From Spirochaetota bacterium (GTDB lineage: Bacteria; Spirochaetota; B62-G9), in assembly GCA_026990615.1 (NCBI GenBank), contig JALXDB010000052.1, positions 1-8,562 of the forward strand: a stretch of DNA of 8,562 nt. The letters run 5' to 3'. The position numbers and the translations under genes were made by a program. Positions 5,903 to 8,562 of the stretch are shown here, piece by piece. The notes under the pieces were generated by a model. That model did no database searches, was not told the DNA's origin, and saw only the letters and a list, made by a program, of their open reading frames with translations. Position 1 is the stretch's first letter. Each line of letters begins with the position of its first letter.

Positions 5903-7498
5903 TTATAGATCGAATACCAATGACGCTTTAATAAGCTCCCTCGTATAATTGTTTTTTGGACTGTAAAAAAGCCTGTCCACACTGCCCTCTTCCACAATTC
6001 TTCCCCTGTACATCACGTATACTCTGTCGCTTATCGAACGAATTAACCTTAAATTGTGGCTGATGAAAAGGTAAGTAAGCCCGTAGATTTTCTGCAACCT
6101 CTTTAGAAGCTCAACTATCTGTGCCTCTATTGAAACATCAAGGGAAGATGTTGGTTCATCAAGAACAATAAACTTTGGTTTTAGAACAAGCGCTCTTGCA
6201 ATATTAATTCTCTGTCTCTGCCCGCCGCTAAACTCGTGAGGATACCTGTTTTTCATAGCAGGATCAATCTCCACATCTTCAAGAACCTTCTCTATAACCC
6301 GCCTCTGCTCCCCTGCATCTCTGTACATACCGTGGGCTTTTAACCCCTCGGCAATGATCTGTTCAACGGTCATTCTCGGATTCATGCTGCTGTATGGGTC
6401 CTGAAATATTATCTGCATCCTGCTTCTCAGGGGTCTGATTTTCGAAACAGGCAGTCCCTGTATCTCTCTTCCCATAAAAACTATTGATCCGGTACTTTTT
6501 ATCAACCTTAAAATTGCAAGGCCCGTACTGGTTTTCCCAGAGCCGCTTTCACCAACAAGTCCAACTGTCTCCCCGTCCATGGCTGTTACATTTACGCCGT
6601 CTACAGCTTTAATGTATCCCTGTTTTCTTCTAAATACTCCTTTCAGGATGGGATAGTAAACTTTCAGGTTTCGCACCTCAATCACAGGAACAGATTTTTT
6701 TACACCAGCTACAAAAGGCTTTCTTGCTATAGAGGAGATTAAATAGCGGGTGTATTCATGCTCGGGACTTTCAAATATCTTCTGGACATCTCCACTTTCC
6801 ACAATTTTTCCATCTTTCATAACAGCCACATAATTGGCAATTCTTTTAACTATGCTGAGGTCATGGGTTATCAAAAGAAGTGTTAGGCCAAATCGCTCCT
6901 TCAGTTCAAGCAACAGATCCAGTATTGCTGCCTGGATTGTAACATCCAGAGATGTTGTGGGTTCATCAGCAATTAAGATATCCGGTTTATTGGCTATTGC
7001 CATAGCTATCATAACCCTCTGTTTTTCACCGCCGGAAAGCTGATGGGGATAGGATTTCATTTTAATTTCAGGATTGTTTATCCTTACAGTTTTAAGCAGC
7101 TCCATTACCCTTTCCTGCACCTGTTCGTTTGAGATATCCGTATGGATTCTTATAATTTCACCAATCTGCTTTTCTATCCTATGAAGGGGGTTGAGTGAAC
7201 TCATCGGCTCCTGAAACACCATTGATATTCTGTTACCCCTTATCTTTTGCAGTGTACTTTCATCCGTATGCAGCAGATCGATACCATTAAAAATGACCCT
7301 TCCCATATAATCTGCAATCCTCGGGGGGTAAAGCTTAAGAATCGCATGGGCAACAGAGGACTTTCCTGCACCGCTTTCTCCGACCAGAGAGTATGTTTCT
7401 CCTCTTATAAGTTTAAAGGACACGTCATCCACGGCCTTTATTCTGCTGCCGTGAATGAAAAAATTCACATACAGGTTTTCCACCTTAAGAATACACAT
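5903..7498 (-). CDS. yejF: Peptide ABC transporter, duplicated ATP-binding protein (YejF-like)
   Basis: A complete 531-residue fusion of two Opp/Dpp-type ATPases, the length and layout of YejF. The first domain has Walker A GESGAGKSS (40-48), Q-loop Gln96 in VFQEP, signature LSGGEKQR (154-161), Walker B ILIADEP with Glu179, and switch His212. The second has GESGSGKTS (316-324), Gln366 in IFQDP, FSGGQRQR (423-430), FIVLDEP with Glu448, and His481. Each domain ends with the SPxxxYTRxLI segment typical of oligopeptide ATPases. It would energise the YejB/YejE-type permease pair on the cytoplasmic face to import peptides delivered by a periplasmic YejA-type protein. All catalytic residues are present; the second switch region reads SHN where SHD is usual, a mild change. 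The ATG is preceded by GAGAGGG (7504-7510), five bases upstream. Specificity between peptides, microcin-like molecules or other solutes cannot be read from the ATPase. Confidence 0.95.
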   Translation of the reverse strand: MCILKVENLYVNFFIHGSRIKAVDDVSFKLIRGETYSLVGESGAGKSSVAHAILKLYPPRIADYMGRVIFNGIDLLHTDESTLQKIRGNRISMVFQEPMSSLNPLHRIEKQIGEIIRIHTDISNEQVQERVMELLKTVRINNPEIKMKSYPHQLSGGEKQRVMIAMAIANKPDILIADEPTTSLDVTIQAAILDLLLELKERFGLTLLLITHDLSIVKRIANYVAVMKDGKIVESGDVQKIFESPEHEYTRYLISSIARKPFVAGVKKSVPVIEVRNLKVYYPILKGVFRRKQGYIKAVDGVNVTAMDGETVGLVGESGSGKTSTGLAILRLIKSTGSIVFMGREIQGLPVSKIRPLRSRMQIIFQDPYSSMNPRMTVEQIIAEGLKAHGMYRDAGEQRRVIEKVLEDVEIDPAMKNRYPHEFSGGQRQRINIARALVLKPKFIVLDEPTSSLDVSIEAQIVELLKRLQKIYGLTYLFISHNLRLIRSISDRVYVMYRGRIVEEGSVDRLFYSPKNNYTRELIKASLVFDL

Positions 7499-7638
7499 TT
7501 AAACCCTCTCGGCGTTTATAGAATCAAAAAGAAAATGTCTATTATTTATTAAATCCAATCTTTTTTACTTTTATCCCGTAAAATATCACATTATAATCCC
7601 TGTTTAAAATTCATAAAAATAGTTCTCCTAACAAGATT
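7499..7638 (-). other. AT-rich spacer between yejE-like and yejF-like genes, with possible -10 box
   Basis: Peptide-transporter genes are usually packed tightly, so a 140-bp gap is noticeable. On the minus strand it contains a perfect TATAAT (7595-7590), but only a poor -35 (TTTTAT) 17 bases upstream. A seven-codon ORF, MNFKQGL, runs 7614-7591 and ends within the same TATAAT; an AGGAG sequence precedes its ATG by about 11 bases. The ribosome binding site of the yejF-like gene is at 7504-7510. There is no strong hairpin with a T-run. An internal promoter is possible but not shown. Confidence 0.3.
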
Positions 7639-8562
7639 TTAAAAGCTCTTTCTGGGATCAAAGGCGTCTCTTACTCCCTCTCCGATGAATATTAAAAGTG
7701 AAAGAAGCAATGACAGAACAACAAAGGCAGTTATTCCAAGCCAGGGTGCCTGCAGGTTTGCCTTGCCCTGAGCCAGTAGCCTACCGAGCGAAGGGTATTC
7801 AGGGGGAAGCCCCAGTCCCAAAAAATCAAGAGAGGTAAGAGATACTATTGAACCGTTTAAAATAAAAGGAACAAACGTAAGGGTCGAAACCATAGCATTC
7901 GGCAGAATATGTCTGAACATAATCACAGCCTCTTTAACACCGAGCGCTTTCGCAGCCCTTACAAAATTGAAATTCCGTGCCCTTAAAAATTCGGCCCTTA
8001 CAACCCCCACAAGGGATGTCCACCTGAAAAGCAGGAGTATTAAAAGCAGAAGACCGAAGGTCGGCTTTATAATGCTTGTTAATATTATGAGAATATACAG
8101 AACAGGGAGAGAAGACCATATCTCTATAAACCTCTGGAATACTAGATCAATCAGTCCGCCAAAGTATCCCTGAATAGCCCCGGCTGCTATTCCTACAATT
8201 GAGCTTAAAAATGTCAGAACAAGCCCGAACACAACCGATATTCTAAAGCCGTATATTACCAGGGCAACCACATCGTGCCCCTGATCATCCGTGCCAAGCC
8301 AATGTCTTGAGGATGGAGGAGCCGGAGCAGGGACCTTTAAATCATAGTCAATCGTATCGTAACGGTACGGAATAACCGGCCAGATCATCCACCCTCCCCG
8401 GTTTTTTATAAGATCCTGGACAAAGGGATCCCTGTAATCAGCTTCCGAGTTAAACTCGCCTCCAAATTCAGTTTCCGGGTAGGCTTTAAAAATGGGAAAA
8501 TAAAATCTGCCTTTGTACCTGATAATCAGGGGCTTGTCGTTTGCAATAAATTCGGCAAAAAG
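7639..8562 (-). CDS. yejE: Peptide ABC transporter permease (YejE-like), 5' end cut by window
   Basis: The frame stays open to the window edge and codes for recognisable YejE sequence beyond the internal ATG at 8388. That ATG is not the start: the 58 residues before it (LFAEFIANDKPLIIRYKG..., YPETEFGGEFNSEADYRDP) are family-conserved. 307 residues are visible against about 341 in E. coli YejE, so roughly 30 N-terminal residues, including the first membrane helix, lie outside. The large hydrophilic segment (about visible residues 1-100) precedes LGTDDQGHDVVALVIYGFRIS and the BPD_transp_1 membrane domain. The ATPase-coupling EAA loop is RAAKALGVKEAVIMFRHILPN (204-222), and the C-terminus GEGVRDAFDPRKSF is typical. 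It acts in the inner membrane with a YejB-type partner, probably encoded just upstream, and with the double ATPase downstream. Confidence 0.95.
   Translation of the reverse strand, partial: LFAEFIANDKPLIIRYKGRFYFPIFKAYPETEFGGEFNSEADYRDPFVQDLIKNRGGWMIWPVIPYRYDTIDYDLKVPAPAPPSSRHWLGTDDQGHDVVALVIYGFRISVVFGLVLTFLSSIVGIAAGAIQGYFGGLIDLVFQRFIEIWSSLPVLYILIILTSIIKPTFGLLLLILLLFRWTSLVGVVRAEFLRARNFNFVRAAKALGVKEAVIMFRHILPNAMVSTLTFVPFILNGSIVSLTSLDFLGLGLPPEYPSLGRLLAQGKANLQAPWLGITAFVVLSLLLSLLIFIGEGVRDAFDPRKSF

Noticed and set aside
7639..8388. Permease gene starting at the ATG at 8388
   Set aside because: The frame is open to the window edge and the 58 upstream codons encode conserved YejE sequence, so this methionine is internal.

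Overview
This is an AT-rich bacterial segment (roughly 40% GC by eye) with seven genuine protein-coding genes, all on the minus strand, and two unusual intergenic blocks. The content is mostly housekeeping: a MEMO1-type protein, a NIF3-family metalloprotein, MutL, CsaA, a DUF554 membrane protein and part of a Yej/Opp-type peptide ABC importer. Gram-negative bacteria are favoured by the YejE/YejF architecture. The endonuclease-type MutL argues against a MutH-dependent enterobacterial relative. AT-richness together with FERSEE-type intergenic repeats fits deep-branching Gram-negatives such as Deferribacterota (Flexistipes-like), but that assignment is an impression, not a demonstration.

Layout in transcription order (right to left): (1) 8562-5199: yejE-like permease (5' end outside the window), a 140-bp gap, yejF-like double ATPase, then a DUF554 membrane protein only 11 bp after it. 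(2) 5084-4749: csaA, alone, with its own strong ribosome binding site. (3) 4656-4195: repeat element B. (4) 4154-1436: mutL and a nif3-family gene separated by 40 bp, a probable operon. (5) 1414-1091 (or to 1028): repeat element A. (6) 1012-143: the MEMO1/AmmeMemoRadiSam-B gene. (7) 142-1: AT-rich non-coding sequence with no feature I can support.

The part that ordinary annotation does not explain is the pair of intergenic elements A and B. They lie in the same orientation and are recognisably related at both ends. Each is bounded by imperfect inverted repeats (TGAGTYYACT... / ...AGTGGACTCA, extending about 37 bp inward to TGTYAYTTCGAG). Each encloses a degenerate tandem array with an exact 30-bp step and a 60-bp higher-order period, based on CTTCGAGCGTAGCGAAG. 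Because 30 is a multiple of three, the arrays make false ORFs reading FERSEEVSF. The best reading is a MITE-like non-autonomous element carrying a repeat array. I see no transposase, no CRISPR, no tRNA or rRNA, and no convincing new defence or metabolic system in the window.
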